64,000 nucleotides of DNA from Amorphophallus konjac (taxonomy: Eukaryota; Streptophyta; Magnoliopsida; Alismatales; Araceae), in contig CM040126.1 in the NCBI GenBank assembly GCA_022559845.1, positions 125,030,886 through 125,094,885 of the forward strand, written 5' to 3'. The notes beneath the pieces were generated by a model that ran no database searches, was not told the origin of the DNA, and saw only the letters and a list, made by a program, of their open reading frames with translations. Below are positions 35,978 to 48,180 of the stretch, one piece after another. The position numbers were made by a program, and so were the translations under genes. How positions within the stretch are numbered: position 1 is the stretch's first letter; each line of letters opens with the position of its first letter.

Positions 35978-38900
35978 CGTCACGTCCCAAGCGCGGAAGG
36001 AACCTAGTACGCCTGACGAGTTTATATCAATCATGTTAATCAGAGCATAAGGAATTCGACCTTATAGACAGAGTGCGCAAAAGTAAAGATAACTAAATCC
36101 AATTTATTCATAATAGCTATTAAGGTAAATCCATTACATAATCTCCTTTTTAGAAAAGAGAACTAAAGGACATTCTAGACTCAATAAAAGAAAATTACAA
36201 TGATCGACATAAGAAAAATAGAAAAGACACGACTAGATAACTGCTTTAGCAAGCTATCAGCTCTACGCTCTTCACTCATGTCCATTCCCATCCGAATGAT
36301 CCTCGTCATCGGAATTACCTGAAAAGTAGGGGCAAAAAGTAGGGTGAGCGAACGCTCAGTAGGAATTATATCTCAAGTACAAGCTTACTTTAAGTAAATT
36401 ACATGTTACATGAATTCAAATATAGCTAGCATGAACGCATGATAATGTCGAGAGTGGGGTGACAAGAAGTAATGTAGATGGACTAACAAGATTTTAAGAT
36501 AATCATGTAAAGTATATCAAGATAGTCAAGCATGTAATAACAAGTCATGTCATGAGAATTGACTATTATAATATCAAGCAAGTAAATATCCATTCCGGGC
36601 CACGCACGTCATGTCAAGTCAAGTCAAGCACGAGTCGTGGAATGTCAAAATCTAGCAAGTCATGCACTTTGGTGCAATGCCACACCATGATCAATTAACT
36701 CCCATGGACACAAGTACTTTCAGATGCTCCTCCCAAGACTAGATCGGGCCCTATATGCACAAGCATTGAGTCATGTATATTTTTAGACATCTACTATAGT
36801 TATAGCCAATATAGAGTTCCAAAGGAATAAAGCATTCTAGGATGATAAGGTAGATTTTACGAATGAAGGAGTTCAAGGATAGAACTTGAACAAGCATGCC
36901 TCATCATTAAATCACATGAAAAACTAAGACATGTCATGAAACTGGGTAATTGGCATCCACTCATTTGCCATCAATTACAGAAATAGCGCCCACTGTCTGG
37001 TCGCTAATTCCTGTGAACAGTACAGGCTCGATGAAATAGCGTTCATACTCTGGTCGCTAAATTAGTGAAATAATGCCACTAGACTGGTCGCCAATTCCTT
37101 TTGGCGCCCAAGGCATGGTCGCTAATTGCTGACAGAGACAGACTTCTCAAAAGAGGCCAGAAATAGCGCTCTAAGAGGGCTAAAGCATCACCTTTCTTCA
37201 AAGTGACGTGACAAGTAAGGGTTCTAGGGTTTTTAGGGTACAATCTGTTTGGCTGTCTTGAGGGAATCCAAGGCTAGCGTAGACTTACGGAGGTCTCAAT
37301 GAAGAAAGTACCTGTCTAGAGGAAGGAATATCCCGTGGAGGGTCCAATCATCACCAAAAATCAGTGTGTAATCGATAGAAACGAAACAGGGACTCCATCT
37401 ACATATGTGAGATAAAAGTGCCAAGTAAACCTGCGATATGGGCGTAAAAATGTGATGGAATCAGAGATAGAAGAATTGGAGACCACTCAGATGGGCGCCC
37501 AATCTTGATTGTGCGTCCGTGTGAAGTGTCGCTCAATCAATATCTTATCAGGATTTCAAGGGAAAATCCATAGAATTAGCGACCTTGTGAACGGGCGCTC
37601 ATTCTAGTAATTTTAGAAATCAACACAATTCATTTTAAATAGCGACCTTATAAAAGGGCGCTCAATCTTTAAATAACGTCTTTTATTCTGTCACTATTCC
37701 AGGAGTTTCATACATTTTCTATTTTATTAATTTTTCTATAAAACAATGCCTTCATGGAAGGGCGCTCAATCAATAATAGGCGACTGAGAGACAGTCGTTC
37801 ATTCTTTGTTTGATGCTACACATTGGGCATGTACGATATTAGACACATTGCACTGTTCAAATATTTTGACTTTACATAATCAGGAAAAAGAAGACATGGA
37901 TAGACAGGGAAAAATATCAGGAATCCAGAAACATGCTCATGCAATAATTGCAACGTCAGGTTACATAGATATTTAATTTTAAGCATGTGGTATTTATTAA
38001 ATGCACTAAAGAATTAGTGGCTGGGCCAAGGTCGCTCATTAAACTATGACCTAAATTTGCGACTTCTCGCATGGGCGTTCATTAAATAGGCGCCCTTGAC
38101 CCGATCGCTATTTACTGAAACTCAGTCAAACTTCATGAAACACAAATAGAAGTCATGGAATCAATGCTATATGACCTATATGCATGAATTTGCTTTGATT
38201 ATCATGGTGGGCTTCATTCCTTGAGAACACCTACCTCCTTTGGTGATCGGGATGACAGACAGAGAAGAATAAGGATATCAAGGGCAACTACAGCAGCAGT
38301 AACTCGATCAGGAAGAATTGCTTGCAACGGCAGCAACTATACTCGAACAGGGAAGAAGAAGCAACAGCAGGCTTCACTTCTTCTCGTATGATAGTAGGAG
38401 GATGAAGATGAAGTAATGGTAGCAGCAACTGCGGCTTCCTTCACGTAGGCAAACGGTAGCAGTACGAGATGCAGAAGAAGCAGAAGGAAAAGGTTTCTCC
38501 TTCACGCTCGATGGTCGGACGATGAAGATGACATCAACACAAAGGAAATCAGTATGAGCAATAGCAGTAGCCGGAGCTCGTCGATGGAGGGTTTAATTTA
38601 TAGGAGAATGGAATCCGACGGGGTTTGTTTCCTAATGGGAGATAATCTCCCACGTAGAAGTCCTAGTTAGTTTTAACTTCCCATGCTAATCTACTCTATC
38701 CATATATGCAGCCGCCTTCCAGGTCGTACTGAACCCTAAAGCCATGCAGTGTTCGAACGTGATACCTCCTTTGTGCTTTGAAAACAAACCCCATTATACA
38801 CATATATGTATATATACCCTATATTCTTTTTGGACGTAGGAAAGGTGATGGGCATTCAAGGCCCATTAGCTATTAGTTCTTTTAGCCAATATATATGTAC

Positions 38901-39119
38901 GAGAGGCCCATATGTGTGTGGTTTATTTGCAAGTCCCTTTGTATAAGTAAGTTAAAGCCCATTTATATCTTTAGGCTTTTGAATGTATGATGATTTTAAA
39001 GTTGGTTATGGGCTTTTGCATTTATGTTTAAAAATTGATTTGGGCCCTTTGACTATTTAAATTGGAGGTTTTATTTATTTAGGGAACTTTTATTCCTTTC
39101 TTTTATCCGGGTTGCTACA
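35978..39119 (-). mobile_element. 3' LTR of the gypsy chromovirus
   Basis: Left copy. In plus orientation it starts CGTCACG (expected TGTCACG) and ends GGGTTGCTACA, the complement of TGTAGCAACCC. TATA on the minus strand near 38593-38603 (CCTATAAATTAAAC). A cluster of GCGACC, GGTCGCTAATT and GGGCGCTCAATC words lies at 36983-38115; relative to the minus-strand TATA this is on the downstream, transcribed side. Confidence 0.9.
36983..38115. repeat. Cluster of GCGACC and GGGCGCTCA motifs in the gypsy LTR
   Basis: Roughly two dozen short related words, AATAGCGCC, TGGTCGCTAATT, AGCGACCTT and GGGCGCTCAATC, in both orientations, spaced irregularly by AT-rich sequence. Repeated at 44727-45857 in the other LTR. 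Confidence 0.75.
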
Positions 39120-39132
39120 CCCTCCCCCACTT
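39120..39132 (-). other. Polypurine tract of the gypsy chromovirus
   Basis: The plus strand reads CCCTCCCCCACTT; its complement AAGTGGGGGAGGG adjoins the 3' LTR. The preceding ACCAAATTCTTTT is also shared with the TR-GAG cassettes. Confidence 0.85.
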
Positions 39133-39195
39133 AAAAGAATTTGGTCCCCAAATTCAATTACATATAAACATGGAGGGTGCAAGGTAGTCACGATT

Positions 39196-40740
39196 TTAAA
39201 TTAAGTCTGAGAATCTTTTCTTCATAGACTCTTCGGTCTCCCATGTGGCTTCTTGTTCCGAGCACTTGCTCCATTGTACCTTTACCATGGGAATAGTTTT
39301 GTTCCTCAGCACACGAACCTCGCGATCAAGGATCTTCAAAGGCTTTTGTTACATGTGAGATCCTTTTGTATCACCAGGTTGTCATGATCTATGATGTGTG
39401 ACAGATCATGAACATAATTCTTGAGCATAGAAATGTGAAATACATTGTGTACTTCGGATAGTTGCGGTGGCAAGGTAATCTGATAGGCAACCTCGCTAAC
39501 TCTTTCTAGCACTTCGAAGGGACCGATATACCTTGGTGTAAGCTTACCCTTAACACCAAATCTTCTAATACCTCATCCTGGGGAAACCTTAAGAAAGACA
39601 TGATCTCCAACTTGGAACTCGAGGTCTCTCCTTCTAATATCGGTGTAAGTCTTTTGTCGAGACTGAGCCATCTTGAGTCTTTCTCTAATGAGTTGAATCT
39701 TTTCAATGGTGTCTCTTACCATGTCCAGGTCTAGTAGTTGCTTTTCTCCGACTTCATCCTAGCATAGTGGTGAGCGGCAACTCCTTCCGTACAATGCCTC
39801 GAAAGGTGTCATTTGGATACTTGCCTGGTAACTGTTGTTATATGCAAACTTGACCAGGGTTAGATAATCATGCCAGCTTTCACCAAAATCAATGATACAG
39901 GCTGGTAGCATGTCTTCTACCACTTGATTGGTTCTCTCGGTCTGACCATCCGTTTGAGGATGAAAAGCTGTACTAAAGTTGAGTCTTGTCCCCAAGGAAT
40001 GTTGTAGACCCTTCCAGAAATGAGAAGTGAAGTGCGGGTCTCGGTGAGACACAATCGATACGGGTACTCCATGCAGTCTCACGATCTCCTTGATGTATAA
40101 TGCAGCTAGCACATCAACTGACCATTGGCTCTTTATAGGCAAGAAGTGTGTCGACTTGGTCAAACGGTCTATGATAACCCATATTCCATCATATCCTCCT
40201 TTAGATTTGGATAGACCCATAATGAAGTCCATGCCGATATCCTCCTACTTCCACTTGGGATTGTCTAGAGGATGTAGGTTACCGGTAGGCTTTTGGTGTT
40301 CCGCCTTGACTTGTTGGCACGTGAGACAGCAGGAAATAAAGTCTGCTACCTCCCTTTTCATATTAGGCCACCAAAAGGTCCGTTTCAAGTCCTGATACAT
40401 CTAGGTAGATCCGGGATGGATGGTGTACCTAGATCGATGAGCTTCTTCTAAAATCTTCTTCTTTAATTCCGAACAATCCGATACACAAGTCCTTTCTTGG
40501 AACAATAATCTTCCATCCGACACTTGCTTGAATTCAGGTTGTTCTTCTAACTTACCTTTTATTTCTACCAGCACTGGGTCATCATCTTGAAGTCCTTTGA
40601 TTTTAGAGAGTAGATCTAGTTCTATCCTCATGTGTGATAGAGTAATACACATTCCCTCCTTGTCTATGCTTATATTAAGCTTAGTGAATTGTTCTAGCAT
40701 CTTCCATTCTTGGATCATACAGTTGGCCAATAACGCTCTC
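39196..40740 (-). pseudogene. pol: Integrase and chromodomain-like tail of gypsy pol, degenerate
   Basis: Minus-strand remains of integrase: HHCC region around 40290-40430 (HRSRYTIHP, then CCLTC), catalytic core in 39759-40232 (MDFIMGLSKSKGGYDG, FHPQTDGQTERTNQVVED), then a GPY-like part ([13 protein letters not shown]). The catalytic aspartate usually found in SDRD is histidine here (SHRD, codon CAC). The last 50 or so codons, to the TAA at 39196, carry the VLRNKTIPMVKVQWS and ATWE motifs of the chromodomain-like tail that directs some chromoviruses to particular chromatin. In-frame stops lie at 40401, 40233 and 39759 and further downstream, and a frame change precedes the tail. Several stops fit TGG to TAG or TGA changes. 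Confidence 0.85.
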
Positions 40741-42356
40741 TGCTTTCGACTGAGGGCATCAGCAACGGGATTACCCTTTCCAGGATGGTATTGTGTAGTG
40801 AAGTCAAAGTCCTTGAGATACTCTAATCAACGTCTTTGTCTCACATTTAATTCTTTTTGAGAAAATAGATACTTGAGACTCTTGTGATCGGAGTACATTG
40901 TGAATTGTTCTCCATAGAGATAGTGCCTCCAGATCTTTACGGCAAATACTACCGCGGCCAACTCTAGGTCATGCATTGGGTAGCTCTCCTCATACTTCTT
41001 TAATTGTCGGGAAGAGTAAGCAATGACTCTCCCTTGTTGCATTAACACACATCCGAGACTAATGCCAGATGCATCGGTATATACCTCGAACTTCTCTCCT
41101 TCGGTTGGTAATGTCAAAACTGGGACAGCTGTCAGATGATCCTTCAAGGCTTTAAAACTTTTCTCATAGTCTTCGTCCCACTTATAATAAATCTCCTTGC
41201 GAGTCAGCCTAGTAAGAGGAACGGCGATCTTAGAGAAGTCCTTGATGAATCGCCTGTAATAGCCAGCCAGTCCTAAGAAGTTTCAGATTTCGGTTACACT
41301 TGTAGGTCTTTCCCAATTCTTCACGACCTCGACTTTTGATGGATCCACAGAAATTCCATCCTTCGAGATCACATGCCCTAAGAAAGATACTTCTTCGAGC
41401 CAGAAGTCACATTTGCTAAGCTTAGCATAAAGTTCATTATTCCTCAATATTTGTAATGCAACCCTCAAGTGTTCTTCATGATCTTCCTCGGTCTTTGAAT
41501 AAATCAATATGTCATCAATAAAGATCACTACAAATTGATCTAGATGAGGCTAGAATATGTTGTTCATCAACTACATAAAGGCTGCAGGGGCATTTGTTAG
41601 TCTAAAAGGCATAATAGTAATTTCATAATGCCCATACCTGCTTCGGAATGCCTTCTTATGTATATCCTCATCCTTTATTCTTAATTGATGATATCTTGAC
41701 CTGAGATCAATCTTAGAGAGATACTTAGCTCTAGATATCTGATCAAACAATTCATCGATCCTCGGTAGCGGATACTTGTTCTTGATAGTAAGGTGGTTCA
41801 ACTACCGATAATCGATGTAGAGTCTCATCGATCCATCTTTCTTCTTTACAAATAGTATGGGCACTCCCCACGGGGAAGTGTGCGGCCTGATGAATCCTTT
41901 CTTCAATAGCTCCATCAATTGCTCCTTCAATTCCTTGAGATCGACGGGGGACATCCTATAAGGTGCCTTAGAAACTGGACCAGCACTAGGGACAAGGTCG
42001 ATGGTGAAGGCAACTTCTCTTTGTGGAGGTAATCCAGGCAAGTCTTCTGGAAATATGTCGGGAAACTCCTGAACCACTCGGATGTCTTATATTTTGGACT
42101 CCTTAACTTTCGTTGCAGTGACAAAACTTATGAAAGTCCACACATCCTTTCCTTAAGAGCTTACTAGCTCGGAGGGCCGAAATAAGGGGTGACTTGTTTC
42201 GACTCCAAGGACTAGTGTAGACAGGTTCTGGGAACTCCTTAAAAGTTACCTTGCCATTTCGGCAATCGATCACTGCCTTATGTGTGGATAGTCAATCGGC
42301 TCCTAGTATGACAACATACCGTCCATATCTAAGCATATCAGGTCGGCAGGTAGATT
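40741..42356 (-). pseudogene. pol: Reverse transcriptase and RNase H of gypsy pol, degenerate
   Basis: One reading frame is kept over the whole stretch but is cut by stops. Reverse transcriptase motifs: [26 protein letters not shown], the [13 protein letters not shown] block before a TAG (41802), [21 protein letters not shown], and FIDDILIYS with both catalytic aspartates kept (codons 41511-41516). RNase [35 protein letters not shown]. Stops at 41802, 41571, 41550, 41283 and 40827 are mostly explained by C-to-T or G-to-A changes (CAG to TAG, CGA to TGA, TGG to TGA). No indel is needed between 42077 and 40401. The element could not make an active enzyme. Confidence 0.85.
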
Positions 42357-42722
42357 TTACCCTTTCGCCATAACTTCACAATTTAGATAATGGTGTGAGA
42401 TCTCGGATTCGTTTCTGAGGGGAGTTGAGATAAATAGATCTATCCACTCCGGTTCCATAGGCAATGGATCAACAAATCTTTTGGAAACAAAGGAATGAGT
42501 CACGCTGGTATCAAACAAGACTCGAGCAGACTTAGAACAAATCTTTAATGTACCTTCCACAAGTCCACCTTCATTTTGCTCGACCTCTTGAAGTGCTTGG
42601 AGACAGACTTGCTTCTTGGCTGGGCGCTTCTCTTCATTAGCTTGTTCATTTAATAAAGGATAGTCGGGAATCTGATGGTCATGGCTCCCGCATCGGAGAC
42701 ATACTTCAAACGCCTCCAGCAT
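42357..42722 (-). pseudogene. Second zinc knuckle and aspartic protease region of gypsy, degenerate
   Basis: After the frameshift that ends gag, this 121-codon frame carries a knuckle remnant (CLRCGSHDHQIPDYP, last cysteine replaced by tyrosine) and the protease. The active-site loop reads LFDTSVTHSFVS where the family has D-S/T-G, so the glycine is lost. It ends in a stop at 42357; the pol frame resumes downstream in the same frame. Confidence 0.8.
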
Positions 42723-43552
42723 TCTTCGGCCTTATGGCTAGCCTTGTCACAGTGTTTGCACACCTCTTTGGAAGGTGTGGTGGTAATGGAGAAGGGCTTG
42801 TTGTTCTTGTTGAACTTCTTCTCCTGGGAGGAATCTCCTCCAGTGCTCGACCTCTTCTTGTTGAATGAGGGTTTGAAAGTACCGAAGCTAGTGACGTGCT
42901 CCTTCTTGTCCTTCCCACGGATCCGATTGTACAACTCCATGGCATCCTCTAGCAGTTGCACTTGCCAAGTCATCTCTGAGTAGACTTGAATGTCCATCAG
43001 CGCCAGTTGTGTGATGTATTGGGGTCGAAGTCCATTAAGAAATCTTCTCGCCTTCATTTTCTCGGTACACACCAAGTGGGGTGCGTACCTAGATAACCTC
43101 GAGAATTGGGCCACATATTCGGCCACTAACAAGGCCCGTTGTTTAAGCACGGCAAACTCCGCGACTTTCTTCTCTTGTATCCGGTCCGAGAAATATTTGT
43201 TATTGAAGTATTCTATGAACTCGCCGCACGTGACGTGGTCATGAGGCAGTGTAGCTTCTACTGACACCCACCAAAAGCGAGCATCCCGCTCTAGTTGGAA
43301 GGTTGCTAATAAGACCTTTTCTTTGTCCGTGCATTGCATGACATGGAATATACGTTCAATTTCCTTAATCCAGTGTTCGACATCGTCTGGATCAGTAGAG
43401 CCAATGAACTTTGGTGGGTTCATATTGCGAAAACAATGGTGGAGATCTCCCGCTCCACGGTTTGCTCCGCCTTGCGCTACTTGTTGCAGCGCCTGGGTAA
43501 GGCCTTGAACGGTACGTTGCATGTTGCGCCATGGTGCACATTCGGCGGCCAT
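42650..43552 (-). pseudogene. gag: GAG of the gypsy chromovirus, C-terminally frameshifted
   Basis: 300 codons open from the ATG at 43552. The capsid (Retrotrans_gag) domain covers about residues 20-210, with WIKEIERIFHVMQC, FQLERDARFWWVSVEATL, SRYAPHLVCTEK and RRFLNGLRPQYI. A basic linker and one knuckle (CKHCDKASHKAEEC) follow. A frameshift around 42700 replaces the second knuckle and ends the protein early. It is clearly related to the three TR-GAG cassettes at 7889-26662, with the same start region, capsid blocks and linker position, and is a candidate donor family for them. Confidence 0.85.
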
Positions 43553-43702
43553 GATCCTACAAGATTTAGGTAACTATATTAATATACGATTAATCCAGGG
43601 GTCCAAGTATCACAATTAACTTAACCCATGGCTATACCCAATCTCATCGGGTGAAGGTATAAACCTATCCTTGGACTTGGTTTCCTAGGAATTGAATATC
43701 CT

Positions 43703-43716
43703 AGGCTCTGAGACCA
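43703..43716 (-). other. Primer-binding site of the gypsy chromovirus
   Basis: The complement reads GTGGTCTCAGAGCC, one base off the usual GTGGTATCAGAGCC for initiator tRNA-Met; it lies about seven bases from the 5' LTR. Confidence 0.8.
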
Positions 43717-43723
43717 CAAAAAT

Positions 43724-46700
43724 TCTCACGGTCCGAGCATGGAAGGCACCCGGTACGCGTGACGAGTTTATATCAATCATGTCAATCAGAGCATAAGGAA
43801 TTTGACCTTATAGACAGAGTGCGCAAAAGTAAAGATAACCAAATCCAATTTATTCATAATAACCATTAAGGTAAATCCATTACATAATCTCCTTTTTAGA
43901 AAAGAGAACTAAAGGACATTCTAGACTCAATAAAAGAAAATTACAATGATCGACTCAAGAAAAGTAGAAAAGACATGACTAGATAACAGCTTTAGCAAGC
44001 TATCAGCTCTACGCTCTTCACTCGTGTCCATTCCCATCCAAATGATCCTCGTCATCGAAATTACCTGAAAAGTAGGGGCAAAAAGTAGGGTGAGTGAATG
44101 CTCAGTAGGAATTATATCTCAAGTATAAGCTTACTTTAAGTAAATTACATGTTACATGAATGCAAATATAGCTAGGCATGAACGCATGATAATGTCGAGA
44201 GTGGGGTGACAAGAAGTAATGTAGATGGACTAACAAGATTTCAAGATAATCATGTAAAGTATATCAAGATAGTCAAGCATGCTATAACAAGTCATGTCAT
44301 GAGAATTGACTATTATAATATCAAGCAAGTAAATATCCATTCTGGGCCACACACGTCATGTCAAGTCAAGTCAAGCACGAGTCCTGGAATGTCAAAATCT
44401 AGCAAGTCATGCACTTCGGTGCAATGCCACACCATAATCAATTAACTCCCATGGGCACAAGTACTTTCAGATGCTCCTCTCAAGACCAGATCGGGCCCTA
44501 TATGCACAAGCATTGAGTCATATATATTTTTAGACATCTACTATAGTTATAGCCAATATAGAGTTCCAAAGGAATAAAGCATTGTAGGATGATAAGGTAG
44601 ATTTTACGAATGAAGGAGTTCAAGGATAGAACTTGAACAAGCATGACTCATCATTAAATCACATGAAAAACTAAGACATGTCATGAAACTGGGTAATTGG
44701 AATCCACTCATTTGCCATCAATTACAGAAATAGCACCCACTGTCTGGTCGCTAATTCCTGTGAACAGTATAGGCTCGATGAAATAGCATCCATACTCTGG
44801 TCGCTAAATCAGTGAAATAGCGCCACTAGCCTGGTCGCCAATTCCTTTTGGCGCCCAAGGCATGGTCGCTAATTGCTGACAAAGACAGACTTCTCAAAAG
44901 AGGCCAGAAACAACGCTCTAAGAGGGCTAAAGCATCACGTTTCTTCAGAGTGACGTGACAAGTAAGAGTTCCATGGTTTTTAGGGTACAACCTATTCGGC
45001 TGTCTTGAGGGAATCCAAGGTTAGCGTAGACTTACGGAGGTCTCAATGAAGAAAGTACCAGTCTAAAGGAAGGAATATCCCATGGAGGGTCCAATCATCA
45101 CCAAGAATTAGTGTGTAATCGATAGAAACAAAACAGGGACTCCATCTACGGATGTGAGATGAAAGTGCCAAGTAAACCCGCGATATAGGAGTAAAAATGG
45201 GATGGGAACAAAGAGAGAAGAATTGGCGACCACTCAGACGGGCGCTTAATCTTGATTGTGCGTCCGTGTGAAGTGTCGCTCAATTAATATCTTATCAAGA
45301 TTTCGAGGGAAAATCCTTAGAATTAGCAACCTTGTGAACGGGCGCTCATTCCAGTAATTTCCAGAAATCAACACAATTCATTTTAAATAGCGACCTTATA
45401 AAAGGGTGCTCAATCTTTAAATAACGTCTTTTATTCTGTCGCTGTTCCTGGAGTTTCATACATTTTCTATTTTATTAGTTTTTCTACAAATCAATGCCTT
45501 CATGGAAGGGCGCTCAATCAGTAATGGGCGATTGGAAGACAGTCATTCATTCTTTGTTTGATGCTATGCATCGGGTAGGTACGCTATTAGACACATAGCA
45601 CTATTCAAATATTTTGACTTTACATAATCTGGAAAAAGAAGACATGGATAGACAGGGAAAAATATCAGGAATCCAAAAACATGCTCATGCAATAATTTAA
45701 CTGTCGGGTTACATAGATATTTAATTTTAAGAATGTGGTATTTATTAAATGCACTAAAGAATTAGCGGCTGGGCCAAGGTCGCTCATTAAATTGTGCCCT
45801 AAATTTGCGACTGCTCGCGCCGGCATTCATTCAATAGGCGCCCTTGACCCTGTCGCTATTTACTGAAACTCAGTCAAACTTCACGAAACTCAAACAGAAG
45901 TCATGGAATCAATGCTATACGACCTATATGCATGAATTTACTTTGATTATCATGTTGGGCTTCGTTCTTTGAGAACACCTACCTCTTTTGGTGATCGGGA
46001 TGACAGACAGAGAAGAATAAGAATATAAAGGACAACTACAGCAGTAGCAGCTCGATCAGGAAGAATGGCTTGCAACAGCAACAACTATACTCGAACGGGG
46101 AAGAAGAAGCAACAGCATGCTTCACTTCTTCTCGTATGATAGCAGGAGGATGAAGATGAAGCAACGGCAGTAGCAACTGCGGCTTCCTTCACGTAGGCAG
46201 ACGTCAGCAGTACGAGATGCAGAAGAAGCATAAGGAAAAGGTTTCTCCTTCACGCTCGGTGGCCGGACGATGAAGATGACATCAACGCAAAGGAAATCAG
46301 TATGAGCAATAGTAGTAGCCGGAGCTCGTCGATGGAGGGTTTAATTTATAGGAGAATGGAATCCGACGGGGTTTGTTTCCTAATGGGAGATAATCTCCCA
46401 CGTAGAAGTCCTAGTTAGTTTTAACTTCCCATGCTAATCTCCTATATCCATATATGCAGCCGCCTTCCAGGTCGTACTGAACCCTAAAGCCATGCAGTGT
46501 TCGAACGTGATACCTCCTTTGTGCTTTGAAAACAAATCCCATTATACACATATATGTATATATACCCTATATTCTCTTTGTACGTAGGAAAGGTTATGGG
46601 CATTCAAGGCCCATTAGCTATTAGTTCTTTTAGCCAATATATATGTATGGGAGGCCCATATGTGTGTGGTTTATTTGCAAGGCCCTTTGTATAAGCAACT

Positions 46701-46867
46701 TAAAGCCCATTTATACATTTAGGCTTTTGAATGTGTGATGATTTTAAAGTTGGTTATGGGCTTTTGCAATTATGTTTAAAAATTGATTTGGGCCCTTTGA
46801 CTATTTAAATTGGAGGTTTTATTTATTTAGGGAACTTCTATTCCTATCCTTTATCCAGGTTGTTGGA
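43724..46867 (-). mobile_element. 5' LTR of the gypsy chromovirus
   Basis: Right copy, 3.14 kb. TATA on the minus strand near 46342-46352. The outer end is changed (GTTGTTGGA where the left copy has GTTGCTACA) but is fixed by the ATTCG duplication that follows. Confidence 0.85.
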
Positions 46868-47330
46868 ATTCGTGGCTGAGCCCGTGCATCATTCTGTTCG
46901 TCCCGAGTTTGATAATCCATCTTGCATTTTAAGCTGTCTATTTCTTCCAAGCATGCAGTGATGTTATGGATGTTGCCGCTTTTGTGCGCATCTGTGGAAT
47001 TAAGAGACTGTCTCGATTCTCCATGGACGAGTACTCGCTTCACACCCCCCAGCGCTCCTAGTCTAGGGGAGATGCTGCGGAATTTTTTTCAAGAATCCAA
47101 CGAATAAATGAACCATCACAATCTCAAAAGAGGGATAAGAAGGTGTAGACAATGAATGAAATGATAAAATTGATAACAGGGGCACACAGAAGAAGAAAGA
47201 AAACAAAAAAAGAAAAGAAACTATGTTAAAGGGGAGAATAAAAGCCAAAGGGTGAATGAAATATTTTAAAAAAATGATGATAACAGGAAGACACATACAA
47301 AAAAAATTATAAAGGAGGCGGGGAGGCAGG

Positions 47331-47575
47331 GGAGCAAGTTGACTTGCTCCCTGAGCAAGTCGACTTACTCCTTATCCCAACCTCTGTTCTCCTCTGGTTC
47401 AGGGGAGGCAAGTGAACTTGCACCTGAGCAAGTCGACTCACCCCCTGACCCAGTCCCTTTTCTCACCCTAATTCAGAGGGGCAAGTCAACATACTCCTTG
47501 GCCCAGAGCCCCTTTTCTCTCTCTAGTTCAGGGGCAAGTTGACTTGCTCCCTGAGCAAGTCGACTTTCCCTTGAC
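47331..47575. repeat. Repeats of a palindromic GAGCAAGTCGACTTGCTC-like unit
   Basis: Four to five short clusters of the form GCAAGTTGACTTGCTCC followed by CTGAGCAAGTCGACTTACTC, separated by segments ending in CCTCTGGTTCAGGGG or a variant. The first cluster contains GGAGCAAGTTGACTTGCTCC, a 20-base inverted repeat. Confidence 0.8.
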
Positions 47576-48092
47576 CTAGGTGGGCTGTTTCCCCCTCTAA
47601 TCAATAAAAAACAACAGTAAACAATAAGCCAAAAAAAAGAGCAACGTAAGCAAAAGCAAACACACAACAAAACAAAAAAAAAACAAACCCAACCACAACT
47701 GCAGCAGTGGCCCACATAGCAGTAGTAGCAAAAACAAGAACAAGGAAAAAAAGGTGACAAACCAAAATGAACAACAAAACAAAAAGAGAAGATAACAAAC
47801 CAAATGGACAACAAAATAAACACAATTAAGTGAGCCCTAAATAAAAACCAATAATCAAACAAACTAAAAAAAAGAAAGAAACTGCTGGCAGAGGCGAACT
47901 CTATCGACAGAGTTCTTGAAACTCTGTCAACGGATGTCAACTCTATCGATAGAGTTTCAAAAACTCTCTTGACAAAGTCTCCCCCCCCCCCGATAGAAAG
48001 GGAACAAAAAAAAGAAAGAAAAAAGAAAAAATGTTTGAAAATAAAAAAAGCGATAAGTAAACAAATAACCAAAAAAACAAACCACGGCAAAA

Positions 48093-48180
48093 AAATAACA
48101 ATAAATAATAATAATAATAATAAATAATAAAATAAAAAATAAAAAATATGATAATAAAAAATAAATAGATAAATAATGAT
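48093..48180. repeat. AAT/AATA low-complexity tract
   Basis: Imperfect ATA and AATAAA repeats with few other bases. Confidence 0.85.

Larger units (their letters stand above)
35978..46867 (-). mobile_element. Gypsy chromovirus of Tekay/Del type, full length but degenerate
   Basis: A 10.9-kb minus-strand element: LTRs of about 3.14 kb on both sides, a primer-binding site (GTGGTCTCAGAGCC, one change from the standard), gag, protease, reverse transcriptase, RNase H, integrase, a chromodomain-like tail, and the polypurine tract AAGTGGGGGAGGG. Gene order with integrase last and the C-terminal tail mark a chromovirus; LTR length and tail sequence fit Tekay/Del. Coding sequence is broken by one frameshift and many stops. 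LTRs differ at several percent of sites by eye, so it is older than the copia elements. gag and polypurine tract are the closest in the window to the TR-GAG cassettes. Confidence 0.9.
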
